This document shows, in pieces, positions 55,167 through 63,859 of a stretch of 64,000 nt of DNA. The DNA is taken from NCBI GenBank assembly GCA_965219705.1, contig OZ244789.1, forward strand, positions 930,001 to 994,000, read 5' to 3'. A program made the translations under genes and the position numbers. This DNA comes from JAJECS01 sp965219705. GTDB lineage: Bacteria; Chloroflexota; UBA11872. The notes beneath the pieces are model-generated. The model had not been told where the DNA came from. It saw nothing but the letters and a program-made list of their open reading frames with translations, and did no database searches. Position 1 is the stretch's first letter; each line of letters opens with the position of its first letter.

Positions 55167-56666
55167 TCAGCGTCGGTCCAACCACCTGGTAGTTGCCCGA
55201 GCGCAATCATCAATCCGACGAAGCACTCGAGTTCCAAGACCTGGAGTGGCAGCGAGGCGTCGCTGCCTTTCAGCTTGCTTATGGCACCCGGTTAGGGAAA
55301 TGCGTTGATCGCCTACACCTTCTTGCTGCTCAACGGGGCAGTGGGGAGAGATGGAGTGGCGGAGACGTTCGTGATGATGGCTACTCAGCGTGTATTGGAG
55401 CGGTCCAGGGTCTCCAAGACCCGCAGGCGCCACACTGAAGCTGACGTATTGAGCAAAGAGACTGGCCACGACGTTGACGGATAGCGGAGCCACGTTCTGG
55501 CCTGTCGGCTCGGAAGGTCGGCCAGCACGCGCTATGTAGTCGGGATCGTCCAACAGCCCTTTCCGGTCCAGGGGTACCTCGCCGAGGTCGAGTTGGCGAT
55601 TGCAACGCATGCATGGCCCACCCGGCCTGATGACGTGTGAACGCCAGGTCGCGTTTCGCATCGTCCCATCATCGAATGTGTCAATTGCAATTCCGCCGTC
55701 AATGACCGGAATCAGGTCGGAGTACGCCAGCGCATTGAGGACGGCTCGCGGCCAAGGCCGGTCGACGCAGGAGACGATGAGGTCGTGATCCAGGGCAAGT
55801 TGCAGTCCTTCGGGTTCGCAGATTGACCAGTCTGAGACTTCAAGGCTGCAGGTGGCTGCAGTGGCGGCTGTCAGCGCTTCCCTTTGGGCAACGTGAATCT
55901 TCGGCCGTCGCAGTCGCACGTCGCGACGGCCGGCACCGATGAGCCGGTCGCGATTGTGCGCCTCAACCAGGTCGAAATCCATCACCGTTAGGTCGCAGAG
56001 ACCCGATGCAGCGAGGCGAACAATAACGTCGAGGCCTACGCTTCCGGCCCCTACTACCAGTACGCGGCGCCTAACGAGGTCGGCCTGGCATCGTGCTCCC
56101 CATGCGCTCACAGTGCGGATTTGGGCGTCAGTTGGACGCGGCGGAGGACAGAGAGCATCGTTCCAAGAAACAGCGAGCCTATCGCCGATCACGCGAACGT
56201 TTGTGGAGTAAATACAGTCGACATGCTTCCCGACTCCGAGGTTCCAGTGACGCGCCGACCATGTGCCACCACCGGTGGCAAGTGTCATACCGACTACGGG
56301 GAGTCCCGTGATTTCGCGCACCAAATTCGCGTAGCTGGACTCCGCGTCGCGGTCCGGACCGCTCATAGGCTGCCACCCCGCTGCTCCTGGATGACTGTGA
56401 AGCAGCACCAAACCGCAATCATCGCGTCGGGCAACCTCGGCTGCACGCAGTATGTAGTCAGCGGTAACCGTCACATTGCCGTGGACGTATCGGTCACCGG
56501 TCTCGGGCGGGATCACTGCGCGTATCAGTGCGCTCACCCGGGTCGAGCCAGACGACGGGCGATAGGTAGCCAGACAGACGTCTTCTTGCCCGTCAGCGCG
56601 GACTAGCTGGCCTATGAGCTCCTTCTCGGTCGCACCGGTCATCGCGACTGAGGTCTGGCGGGTCAT
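55167..56666 (-). CDS. JAB (JAMM) peptidase-E1 ubiquitin-activating fusion
   Basis: The ATG at 56664-56666 overlaps the E2-like stop (ATGA), giving 499 residues. The N-terminal half is a JAB/JAMM metalloprotease with HSHP (H90, H92) and SGPD (S102, D105), the ubiquitin-releasing type. The C-terminal half is a ThiF/E1 domain with VLVVGAGSVGLD (nucleotide site near 206), VMDFD, and NRDRL, then CMRC (C352, C355). One polypeptide can thus activate and deconjugate the modifier. It follows the ubiquitin-like and E2-like genes. Confidence 0.85.
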   Translation of the reverse strand: MTRQTSVAMTGATEKELIGQLVRADGQEDVCLATYRPSSGSTRVSALIRAVIPPETGDRYVHGNVTVTADYILRAAEVARRDDCGLVLLHSHPGAAGWQPMSGPDRDAESSYANLVREITGLPVVGMTLATGGGTWSARHWNLGVGKHVDCIYSTNVRVIGDRLAVSWNDALCPPPRPTDAQIRTVSAWGARCQADLVRRRVLVVGAGSVGLDVIVRLAASGLCDLTVMDFDLVEAHNRDRLIGAGRRDVRLRRPKIHVAQREALTAATAATCSLEVSDWSICEPEGLQLALDHDLIVSCVDRPWPRAVLNALAYSDLIPVIDGGIAIDTFDDGTMRNATWRSHVIRPGGPCMRCNRQLDLGEVPLDRKGLLDDPDYIARAGRPSEPTGQNVAPLSVNVVASLFAQYVSFSVAPAGLGDPGPLQYTLSSHHHERLRHSISPHCPVEQQEGVGDQRISLTGCHKQAERQRRLAATPGLGTRVLRRIDDCARATTRWLDRR

Positions 56667-57010
56667 GTGGTTGCCTGACTGAGCACGGCGCGAATGTGGC
56701 TTGCCCAGTTGATCCCAGGCGCGGCATCGCCCCATCCCCTCAAGTCCCGGCTATGCATCAACCATCCCGACCTGGGCGAGTCTTGGCTGTTGGTCTCCGG
56801 GAACGTGATATCGGACGGAAGGTGAATCCAATGCGGCGGCGTCTGGGGCCACGAGACAAGTTCATCGATGCTGACGCCAGTCGCGACGACGTTTCCAGCA
56901 TGTGGCCCGTCAATAGCAGTGACCCCGTAGATGACGAGTTCGGCCTCGACCGTGGGCGCGAAGCCGAACTCAGTCATCTCGTCCATGAACCCTTGGACGC
57001 CGGACCGCAT
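56663..57010 (-). CDS. Predicted E2-like protein of the ubiquitin-like operon, no cysteine
   Basis: This 115-residue protein lies between the modifier and E1-JAB genes, overlapping the first by one base (TAATG) and the second by four. Its core (PPHWIHLPSDITFPETN, then GWLMHSRDLRGW and INWASHIRAVLSQ) fits the small prokaryotic E2-like families known from such operons, though sequence support is weak. It contains no cysteine at all, so a thioester-forming E2 role is not possible in the usual way. It could be a noncatalytic adaptor or use another residue. Confidence 0.55.
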   Translation of the reverse strand: MRSGVQGFMDEMTEFGFAPTVEAELVIYGVTAIDGPHAGNVVATGVSIDELVSWPQTPPHWIHLPSDITFPETNSQDSPRSGWLMHSRDLRGWGDAAPGINWASHIRAVLSQATT

Positions 57011-57264
57011 TACGCGAACGGGGCCTTTTCGCGAATCGACACGAACCGGGCGTCCTTCCGAATGTCGACGATGTCGTCGTCGTCAAAGCGCTTGGTATCG
57101 GGTCGCTCTTTGCCCACAAGCTCCCCTAGGTCGAAGATCGCAGGATCCAATCCGGCCAGGCCGAGAAGCGCCGCAGCTCGTTGGCTCAGGTCGCTGGTTT
57201 CGAAGGGCTGGCCGTCGATGGTGAACGGGATGAGGCGGCGACCAATCGTTTGCTGCTCTGACAT
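57010..57264 (-). CDS. Ubiquitin-like modifier, Multi_ubiq type
   Basis: The 84-residue protein matches the bacterial multiubiquitin (Multi_ubiq) domain: FTIDGQPFETSDLSQRAAALLGLAGLDPAIFDLGELV, then a charged segment (DDDDIVDIRKD). It is one domain, where relatives often have tandem repeats. The C-terminus, FVSIREKAPFA, has no glycine, unlike ubiquitin, so conjugation would need processing or a different C-terminal residue. An AAAGGAG site precedes the ATG 57262-57264. It is first in the three-gene operon. Confidence 0.76.
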   Translation of the reverse strand: MSEQQTIGRRLIPFTIDGQPFETSDLSQRAAALLGLAGLDPAIFDLGELVGKERPDTKRFDDDDIVDIRKDARFVSIREKAPFA

Positions 57265-57341
57265 CTTCGTGCTCCTTTGTCGGAGTTCGGCGCTGCGCTC
57301 ACTCGAACGCAGCTAACAAACACTTGCGTATAGCTGCTGGA

Positions 57342-57362
57342 TTGTCAATAATTCCTTGACGA
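57342..57362. promoter_or_regulatory. Palindrome with divergent -35 boxes
   Basis: TTGTCAA (57342-57348) and TTGACGA (57356-57362) form an inverted repeat with one mismatch. It contains TTGACA facing the ubiquitin-like operon and TTGACG (57356-57361) facing the XRE-ImmA gene, with TCAAAT 16 bases downstream as a moderate -10. Position suggests an operator for the XRE regulator. The -10 for the leftward promoter is unclear. Confidence 0.45.
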
Positions 57363-57427
57363 TGCCAACGACGGCTCTCAAATCGGGTACGCTCTCGAAA
57401 CGTCACGGCTGATGTGGAGCAGCCTGG

Positions 57428-58582
57428 ATGGTGGGAGAACGGCTGCGGCAGGCGCGGCTTGCGGCGGGGCTATCGCTCCAGGGTCTTGCTGACAGGCTTG
57501 AGAGGCCGATCACCAGGCAAGCCTTGTCGCGGTACGAGACCGGCGCGTCGCAACCGTCGCCGACCAGGATTGCGGAACTCGCGACCGCGCTCAATGTGCA
57601 GGCGTCGTCCCTGCTGACGGAATCACCGGTCGAGATTCAGTGGGTGGCCTATCGCAAGCTCGCCAAGCTGAGTAATTCCCGTCGGGATCAACTCACCGCG
57701 CTCGCCACGCAGCGGTTGGAGAGTGAACTGAGGCTGCGAGAGCTATTTCACATCGGCGCGAGGCACGATCTTCCCGGACCAATCGAGGTCCGCAACCTGC
57801 ACCACTGCGACTACGCTGCGGCCGCGGTGCGGATGCGCTGGAACCTGGGCTACCGTCCCGTCGACGGCCTAATTGAGCAAATCGAAGATCGCGGGGGCGC
57901 GGTTGTGCCCTCGCGTGAAGCATGGGGTTTCGACGGTCTCTCGGGGTGGGCGGACGAGACGCCGGTGCTCGTGTTGAACGAAACGATGCCACCCGACCGA
58001 CTGCGGCTGAATGCTGCGCACGAAATCGGTCATCTCGTAATGAAGGGCACCGGCAACGCCAAGCAGGACGAAGAGTTTGCATTCCGCTTTGCCGCCTCGT
58101 TCCTCGTGCCGCCAGAGGCGGCACGCCACGAGCTCGGCACCTACCGCCGGGATCTAGACCTGGCCGAACTCGGCCTTCTCAAGCAGCGCTGGGGTCTGAG
58201 CATGCAGGCGTGGATCCGCCGCGCGCGTGATCTCGAGATCATCAGCGATGACCTGTACCGGAGACTGAACATGCGATTTCGGAGCAACGGCTGGCATCGA
58301 ACCGAACCGTTCGCTTACGGAGGTAGGGAATCACCGGCGCTGTACCACCGTCTCGTGCTTCGGGCTCTGGCGGAGCGGATGATTACGTCCGCCGAGGCGG
58401 ACCGTCTCTGTCCGGATGCCCGACATCACAGCGAACAGCTGGGCGTGCCCCAGGGATCCCTGCGCGACCTGGCGCGGCGCCCGCCCGAGGAGCGCCATCG
58501 AGTGCTGCGCGATGCTCAGATTGCGGTCGACCCTGAAGTGACCGACGCGTGGGACGCGACGCTGGCTGATCGAATCCACTAG
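57428..58582 (+). CDS. XRE regulator fused to ImmA/IrrE metallopeptidase
   Basis: The 384-residue protein has an N-terminal XRE helix-turn-helix (about 1-60, LAAGLSLQGLADRL..ITRQALSRYETG) and a zincin of the ImmA/IrrE class with HEIGH (198-202). Such proteins bind DNA and can cleave repressors or antitoxins upon stress. It is divergent from the ubiquitin-like operon and 14 bp upstream of a MazF-like gene, so it may regulate both. The last third is helix-rich with no recognised motif. Confidence 0.87.
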   Translation: MVGERLRQARLAAGLSLQGLADRLERPITRQALSRYETGASQPSPTRIAELATALNVQASSLLTESPVEIQWVAYRKLAKLSNSRRDQLTALATQRLESELRLRELFHIGARHDLPGPIEVRNLHHCDYAAAAVRMRWNLGYRPVDGLIEQIEDRGGAVVPSREAWGFDGLSGWADETPVLVLNETMPPDRLRLNAAHEIGHLVMKGTGNAKQDEEFAFRFAASFLVPPEAARHELGTYRRDLDLAELGLLKQRWGLSMQAWIRRARDLEIISDDLYRRLNMRFRSNGWHRTEPFAYGGRESPALYHRLVLRALAERMITSAEADRLCPDARHHSEQLGVPQGSLRDLARRPPEERHRVLRDAQIAVDPEVTDAWDATLADRIH

Positions 58583-58596
58583 CCGGCGAGCGAGCC

Positions 58597-58956
58597 GTGG
58601 CGAACGATTCACCCACACGCGGCGAGGTCTGGCTGGTTCGCCTGCCACGCGCGGTTGGGGCCGAGTTGCAGCGCGACCGGCCAGTCGTCGTGATCGGCTC
58701 GCCCGCATTCGACATAGCCCCGATTCGCATCATCGTTCCGTTGACAACGTGGCGAGCGGAGTTCGCCGGCCGAATCAACAAACTGCGGATTTCGGCCAAT
58801 GCCCTAAACGGCCTCGATGCAGAGTCCGCCGCCGACTTCTTACAGGTGCGCAGCGTGTCATCGCAACGGTTTATCGAGCGGATCGGCGCGCTGGAGGCTG
58901 AGCAGGTCGAGGAGATCGTTGCCGGGGTGGTGATCGCTATCGACTACAGGGCCTGA
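58597..58956 (+). CDS. MazF/PemK-like mRNA interferase toxin
   Basis: The 119-residue protein starts at a GTG and has RGEVWLVRLPRA..RDRPVVVIG near the N-terminus and IIVPLTTW with the usual beta core, as in MazF/PemK toxins that cut RNA. It lies 14 bp after the XRE-ImmA gene, where an antitoxin would be expected, so that regulator may serve as the antitoxin. No separate short antitoxin ORF was found. Confidence 0.83.
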   Translation: MANDSPTRGEVWLVRLPRAVGAELQRDRPVVVIGSPAFDIAPIRIIVPLTTWRAEFAGRINKLRISANALNGLDAESAADFLQVRSVSSQRFIERIGALEAEQVEEIVAGVVIAIDYRA

Positions 58957-58961
58957 TTCGG

Positions 58962-60005
58962 TCAATTCCCGCGGCAGTCGAGCACGATCTTGCCGCCTTC
59001 TCCCGCCTTGGCGCGGCGCACGCCGGTGACCGCCTGCGTGAGGGGCAGCACCTCGGTCACGATGGGTTCGAGGTCCAGCAGCGGCACGAGGTCCAGGGCG
59101 CGCTGGAAGGTGTTGAGCCGTGTGTTGCTGCCCACGATGCGCAGCTCATGCGAGAACAGGTCATAGGGCCGCAGGTCGAAGGTCGCGGTCGGATTGGCCA
59201 GGCTCAAGACCAGAATTGTGCCGCTGTCGCGCACGGAATCGATGCAGGCTTGGAAGGCCGGATTGGCGCCGGCGGCCTCGATGCAGACGTCGGCGCCGAG
59301 CCCGCGCGTGGCGGCGCGCACCGCCGCGGGCACGTCGTCGGTGGTCGGGTCCAGGATGACGTCGGCGCCCAACTCCGCCACCAGGTCGCGGCGCGAGGGG
59401 TGGGGCTCGCTGACCAGCACGCGGGCGGCGCCGCTGTGCTTGGCCAACTGCATGGCCAGCAGGCCGATTGGTCCAGCGCCGGCCACGAACACGAAGTCAC
59501 CGGCGGCGATGTCGATGCGGTCGAACCCGCGCAGGACGCAGCCCAGCGGCTCGGTCAGGCTCACGAGGCGGTCATCCAGGCCGTCCGGGACCGGCACGAC
59601 GTTGCGGTAGTCCACGACGGTGTACTCGGCCCAGGCCCCGCTGCCGCGCATCCCGCGCATGTCGCGGCAGAAGTTGGTCAGGCCCTTGCGGCAGGGAACA
59701 CACGCCTGGCAGGGCGTGCGCGGCTCGACAACCACGCGGTCGCCGACGTGCAGATCCGGTACCGCGCTGCCGACGGCGGCGACGGTTCCGGTGAATTCGT
59801 GGCCGGGCACCCAGGGCTGGTCGTAGTTGGGTAGCCAGGCGTCGAACGTCCAGCCGTCCCAGTAGTGGAGGTCCGTGCCACAGATGCCGCAAAACGCCAC
59901 GTCCACGGCGACGTCGTTCGGCTCGACGGTTGGGACGGTGCGGGTCTCGATACGCAAATCGCCGGGGCCGTGGAGCACGGCGGCGGTCATCGTGGTCGGG
60001 AGCAT
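58962..60005 (-). CDS. Zinc-dependent medium-chain alcohol/polyol dehydrogenase
   Basis: This 347-residue MDR enzyme has the catalytic zinc residues CGICGTD and GHEFTG, the structural zinc cysteines in CQACVPCRKGLTNFC, and the NAD(P) motif GAGPIGLLAMQLAK. It resembles threonine, sorbitol or related dehydrogenases; the substrate cannot be told. It converges with the MazF gene, from which it is five bases away, and has no operon partner. Confidence 0.88.
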   Translation of the reverse strand: MLPTTMTAAVLHGPGDLRIETRTVPTVEPNDVAVDVAFCGICGTDLHYWDGWTFDAWLPNYDQPWVPGHEFTGTVAAVGSAVPDLHVGDRVVVEPRTPCQACVPCRKGLTNFCRDMRGMRGSGAWAEYTVVDYRNVVPVPDGLDDRLVSLTEPLGCVLRGFDRIDIAAGDFVFVAGAGPIGLLAMQLAKHSGAARVLVSEPHPSRRDLVAELGADVILDPTTDDVPAAVRAATRGLGADVCIEAAGANPAFQACIDSVRDSGTILVLSLANPTATFDLRPYDLFSHELRIVGSNTRLNTFQRALDLVPLLDLEPIVTEVLPLTQAVTGVRRAKAGEGGKIVLDCRGN

Positions 60006-60151
60006 GGCAAGGGCCTCGGATCGGAGCCGTGCTGCAAGCTAGCCCGCCGCCGTGGCGGACGGCAACCGTGCGCCGCGCCGGATGCCTCGCGGCGGCCCCT
60101 CGGTTACCATGGCGCGGCGCGGTGAGCGCCTCATGCGCCGGGAGGAATCCA

Positions 60152-61177
60152 ATGTCTGACGAGCGCTCGGGCGCCATTGATTCCGCCATCGCGCAGATCG
60201 AGCGCAAGTTCGGCGCCGGCTCGGTCATGCGCATGGACGACCAGGCGCGCGAACCGATTCCGGTCATCTCCACCGGGTCGCTGAGCATCGATATCGCCTT
60301 GGGCGTGGGCGGACTCCCGCGGGGCCGGGTCGTCGAGATATTCGGCCCGGAGAGCTCGGGCAAGACCACGCTGGCGCTGCACGTCGTGGCCGAGGCGCAG
60401 CGCGCGGGCGGGACGGCGGTGTTCACGGACGTGGAGCACGCCCTGGACCCGGCCTATGCGGAGAAGCTGGGGGTCAACATCGCCGACCTGATCGTCTCGC
60501 AGCCGAACACGGGCGAGGAGGCGCTCGAGATCACGGACGTCTTCGTGCGCAGCAACGCAGTGGACGTGATCGTGGTGGACTCGGTGGCCGCGCTGGTGCC
60601 GCGGGCGGAGATCGAGGGCGACATGGGCGACGTGCAGGTGGGCTTGCAGGCGCGGCTGATGTCGCAGGCCATGCGCAAGCTGACGGCGAACATCAGCCGC
60701 TCGCGCGCCATCGTCGTCTTCATCAATCAGCTGCGCGAGAAGATCGGCGTCATGTTCGGCAATCCGGAGACCACACCCGGCGGGCGCGCGCTGAAGTTCT
60801 ACTCGTCGGTGCGGCTGGATATTCGGCGCATCGGGGCAATCAAGGTCGGCACCGAGTCCGTCGGCGGTCGCACGCGGGTGCGAGTGGTCAAGAACAAGGT
60901 CGCGCCGCCGTTCCGCACCGCGGAATTCGACATGATGTACGGCACGGGCATCTCCCGCGAGGGCGACCTGCTGGACCTTGGCGTCGAGCAGGGAATCCTG
61001 ACGAAGAGCGGGGCGCACTATTCCTACGACGGCACGCGGCTCGGCATGGGGCGCGAGAACGCGAAGCGGTTCCTGCGCGAGAACGCGGACCTTGCTGCCA
61101 AGGTCGATCAAGCGGTGCGCGCGGCGACCCTGAGCGTGGCCGGCGCGGACGGGCCAGGGGCGGCGGCCGCCGAATAG
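60152..61177 (+). CDS. recA: Recombinase RecA
   Basis: RecA drives homologous recombination and SOS induction. The ATG at 60152, preceded by GGGAGGAA, gives 341 residues. Walker A is GPESSGKTT, VFTDVEHALDP replaces the usual FIDAEHALDP, and SVAALVPRAEIEGDMGD and FINQLREKIGVMFG are typical. No obvious SOS box was seen in the 146 bp upstream. The universal stress protein gene follows by six bases. Confidence 0.98.
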   Translation: MSDERSGAIDSAIAQIERKFGAGSVMRMDDQAREPIPVISTGSLSIDIALGVGGLPRGRVVEIFGPESSGKTTLALHVVAEAQRAGGTAVFTDVEHALDPAYAEKLGVNIADLIVSQPNTGEEALEITDVFVRSNAVDVIVVDSVAALVPRAEIEGDMGDVQVGLQARLMSQAMRKLTANISRSRAIVVFINQLREKIGVMFGNPETTPGGRALKFYSSVRLDIRRIGAIKVGTESVGGRTRVRVVKNKVAPPFRTAEFDMMYGTGISREGDLLDLGVEQGILTKSGAHYSYDGTRLGMGRENAKRFLRENADLAAKVDQAVRAATLSVAGADGPGAAAAE

Positions 61178-61183
61178 GCGGCG

Positions 61184-61627
61184 GTGGCCAGCGTGGACGG
61201 GGACGGCCAGGGACCAGTCGCCGCCGCGGTCAATGGCGGGCATATGGACGAATCCGTCACCAGCACGGCGGCCCTACTCGCGCGACGGCAGCGACGGGAG
61301 CTGCTGCTGCTGAACGTGATCGAAATCGGACATCAGCGGCCGCTTGAAACGTCGGATGAGCAAGCGATGGTGCGGGCCGAGGCCGTGCTGGCCGCAGCGG
61401 AGGAGCACGTCGGCGATCGACGGGTGAAAGTGGACACCGAGGTGTGCCAGGCCCGCGCGGCCTCCACGGCGATCATCGCCGCCGCGCTGCGCCACGACGC
61501 CGCGTTGATCGTGGTCGGCGCCCACCGCTTCCTGGGACAACACGAGTGCGATCTGGGCTTCACCGCGACACACGTGCTGCGCCACAGCCCCATCCCGGTC
61601 ACCGTCTGCTACGACCCGATCCGATGA
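61184..61627 (+). CDS. Universal stress protein family
   Basis: The 147-residue protein has a UspA-like alpha/beta fold, including VAAAVNGGHMDES at the N-terminus and LIVVGAHRFLG with the family GxH-type loop and TATHVLRHSPIPV. The ATP-binding GS(9)GS pattern is not clear, so binding is uncertain. It starts at a GTG six bases after recA and overlaps the gamma-glutamyltransferase gene by four bases (ATGA), hence a recA-usp-ggt-nifU-like run. Confidence 0.77.
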   Translation: MASVDGDGQGPVAAAVNGGHMDESVTSTAALLARRQRRELLLLNVIEIGHQRPLETSDEQAMVRAEAVLAAAEEHVGDRRVKVDTEVCQARAASTAIIAAALRHDAALIVVGAHRFLGQHECDLGFTATHVLRHSPIPVTVCYDPIR

Positions 61628-63318
61628 GCGGCGTCGATTCGCGGTCGGCGCTCACGCTGCACAAATCCGAGGCTCAAGGGTCGCGCGGGCTCGTCGCCAC
61701 CAAGCATCCCGAGGCCAGCGGCGTCGGCCTGGAAACGCTGCGGGCCGGGGGGAACGCGGTGGACGCGGCGGTTGCAGCGGCCTTCGCGGTTGGCGTGGCC
61801 GAGCCGTGGTCAAGCGGCATCGGCGGCGGCGGATATGCCGTCGTGGCCGGACCCGCCGGAGCCGACGTGATTGCCTTTCCCATGCAAGCCCCGGCACTGG
61901 CAACGCCCGACCGGTATCCGCTGGACGGTCGGGAGGGGGTGGGCGGCTTTCTCTGGCCCGGCGTGGTGGACGACGCAAACCTGGTCGGCTGGTCGGCGAT
62001 GTCAATTCCCGGCGCCGTCGCCGGGCTGGCGCTGCTCCACCGGCGGCACGGCCGGCTGCCGTGGCGCACGCTGGTGGAGCCGGCGGTGGAACTGGCGCGC
62101 CGGGGGTCGCGGCTGACGTGGTTCGACCTGCTGCAGATGGGCCGCCACACCGCCGCCGCGCGCCGCCACGCGGAGCTGGGGCGCATCTACTACGCCGACG
62201 GCGGGCCGCCGCGCGCCGAGGCGGGCGAGACGCCGCTGCTGGTGCAGCCGGAGCTTGCCGACAGTTTGGACGCCGTAGCCCGGGAGGGTCCGGACGCCTT
62301 CTACCAGGGAGACCTCGCCCAGGCCATCGCGGACGACTGCATCGCCAACGGCGGAGCGCTGCGGCGCGATGACCTGTCTCAATACCGCGCGTGGGTGATG
62401 GAGCCGCTCGAAACGGGGTATCGCGACTCGACCGTGGTGACGCCCGGGCCGGGAGGCGCGGGACCGACCACCGTCGGCACGCTCAACAACTTCGAACAGG
62501 CGTATGGCGGCGGCGGGGCGCAGATCGACGCGGACCGGCTGCATGCCTTTCTCTGGGCGTCGCGGCTCGCGCAGGCCGACCGATTCGCGTACATGGGCGA
62601 TCCAGAAATCGTCGACGCGCCGTGGGCAGACCTCGTCGGCAAGGGGCGCGCGCGGGAGCGAGCGGCGCTGATCGACCCGCGGCATGCCCCCGCGCCCGAA
62701 AGCCTGGGCGATCCCTGGGCGTATATGGCGTCCGACCGCGACCTCGAACGCCAGAAAGGCGACACGTCCACCACGCATCTGTGCACGGCGGATGGCGAGG
62801 GCACGTTCGTGTCGCTGACCAACACGCTGGGCGGGGCCTGGGGGTCGGAGATTGTCCCGGGCGGCACCGGCATTTGCTGGAACGACGGCATGTGGTGGTT
62901 CGACCCGCGGCCGGGGCAGCCGAACTCCTTGCGGCCGCGCGCGTTCGGCCTTAACAACATGACGCCTGCAGTCGTCATGCGGGACGGGCGCCCGCTGCTG
63001 GCCGTGGGCGCGTCCGGCGGGCGCCGGATCACCAACTGCGTCTCGCAGCTCATTTCCCACGTCGTCGACCACCAGATGAGCGCACAAGAAGCGATCGACG
63101 CGCCGCGGGTCGACGGCAGCACGCCGTGGGTCACCGCCGACGCCCGCCTGGGCGACGCGGTGATCGAGAGCTTGCGGGCACGCGGCTGGGAAGTGCAGGT
63201 GCCGCCCTATCCAGAGCAGTCGGCGTTCGCCAGCCCGGTGGCGATTCTGGCCGGACCGGACGGGTCGCTGCGCGGCGGGGTGGACACATTTCACGCGGCG
63301 GAGGCCCGCGCCTGGTGA
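61624..63318 (+). CDS. Gamma-glutamyltransferase family protein (paralogue 2)
   Basis: The 564-residue Ntn hydrolase has HPEASGVGLETLRAGGNAVDAAVAAAFAVGV and the autoprocessing site STTHLC (nucleophile Thr384), then LTNTLGGAWGSEI and NNMTPAVVM. It shares family blocks with paralogue 1 but is quite different in sequence. No signal peptide is visible. Substrates may be gamma-glutamyl peptides or acyl derivatives. It overlaps usp and the next gene (GTGA). Confidence 0.87.
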   Translation: MSGVDSRSALTLHKSEAQGSRGLVATKHPEASGVGLETLRAGGNAVDAAVAAAFAVGVAEPWSSGIGGGGYAVVAGPAGADVIAFPMQAPALATPDRYPLDGREGVGGFLWPGVVDDANLVGWSAMSIPGAVAGLALLHRRHGRLPWRTLVEPAVELARRGSRLTWFDLLQMGRHTAAARRHAELGRIYYADGGPPRAEAGETPLLVQPELADSLDAVAREGPDAFYQGDLAQAIADDCIANGGALRRDDLSQYRAWVMEPLETGYRDSTVVTPGPGGAGPTTVGTLNNFEQAYGGGGAQIDADRLHAFLWASRLAQADRFAYMGDPEIVDAPWADLVGKGRARERAALIDPRHAPAPESLGDPWAYMASDRDLERQKGDTSTTHLCTADGEGTFVSLTNTLGGAWGSEIVPGGTGICWNDGMWWFDPRPGQPNSLRPRAFGLNNMTPAVVMRDGRPLLAVGASGGRRITNCVSQLISHVVDHQMSAQEAIDAPRVDGSTPWVTADARLGDAVIESLRARGWEVQVPPYPEQSAFASPVAILAGPDGSLRGGVDTFHAAEARAW

Positions 63319-63557
63319 ACGGGGCGCCGGCGGTGGTGGCGCAGGTGCTGGCGGAGGCAGCCAGGCAAATGGCTTTCGACGGCGGCGGGCTGCGGTATCT
63401 GGGCGCAACCGAGGACGGCTACGTGCGGCTGGAGCTCACCGGCGCCTGTGCAACCTGCCCGCGCCGCATGATGACGCTGGACCTCGCGATCGAGACGCCG
63501 CTGCGGTCCCTGGGCGCCGCCCGCGGGGTCGAGTTGCTGCCGTCCGCGCTGGCGTAA
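63315..63557 (+). CDS. NifU-like C-terminal domain protein
   Basis: The 80-residue protein has the NifU C-terminal domain core LELTGACATCPRRMMTLDLAIE with the CxxC of Fe-S scaffold or carrier proteins. It begins at a GTG that overlaps the upstream stop. It may receive or deliver iron-sulfur clusters, perhaps with the mrp-like protein encoded at 52000, an inference only. Confidence 0.82.
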   Translation: MNGAPAVVAQVLAEAARQMAFDGGGLRYLGATEDGYVRLELTGACATCPRRMMTLDLAIETPLRSLGAARGVELLPSALA

Positions 63558-63859
63558 GGCTATGTCCGGCGAACTCCCGACCGGCCCCGGGAGCGCCTAG
63601 AGCCGCCGCGCGGTCCCTACACTAGTGACGCCGGACGACCGTGACCCACCCGCGAACCATCAAGGGATGCTGTGGCAGGGACCGGCAGGGACACCTACAC
63701 CGTCAGAAGACGGTCAGCTACCATGACTGGCGATCCTCGCAGCAGAGCTGGGGGGCATCGTCCGACACCATCGCCGAAATGCGTCTGCGGCCCTTGCCCG
63801 ACCCCTCGTGCACCTGCGTGCGAGAATGGGCGCCACAGACTCCGTTACCGGGCCATAGC
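63558..63859. other. Intergenic region before the methyltransferase gene
   Basis: This 302-bp stretch holds no convincing gene. A TACACT that may be a -10 lies at about 63617-63622. Base composition becomes visibly less GC-rich toward its right side. No terminator or repeat was recognised. Confidence 0.5.

Noticed and set aside
60006..60151. SOS box upstream of recA
   Set aside because: No palindrome matching known LexA boxes was seen in the 146 bp.
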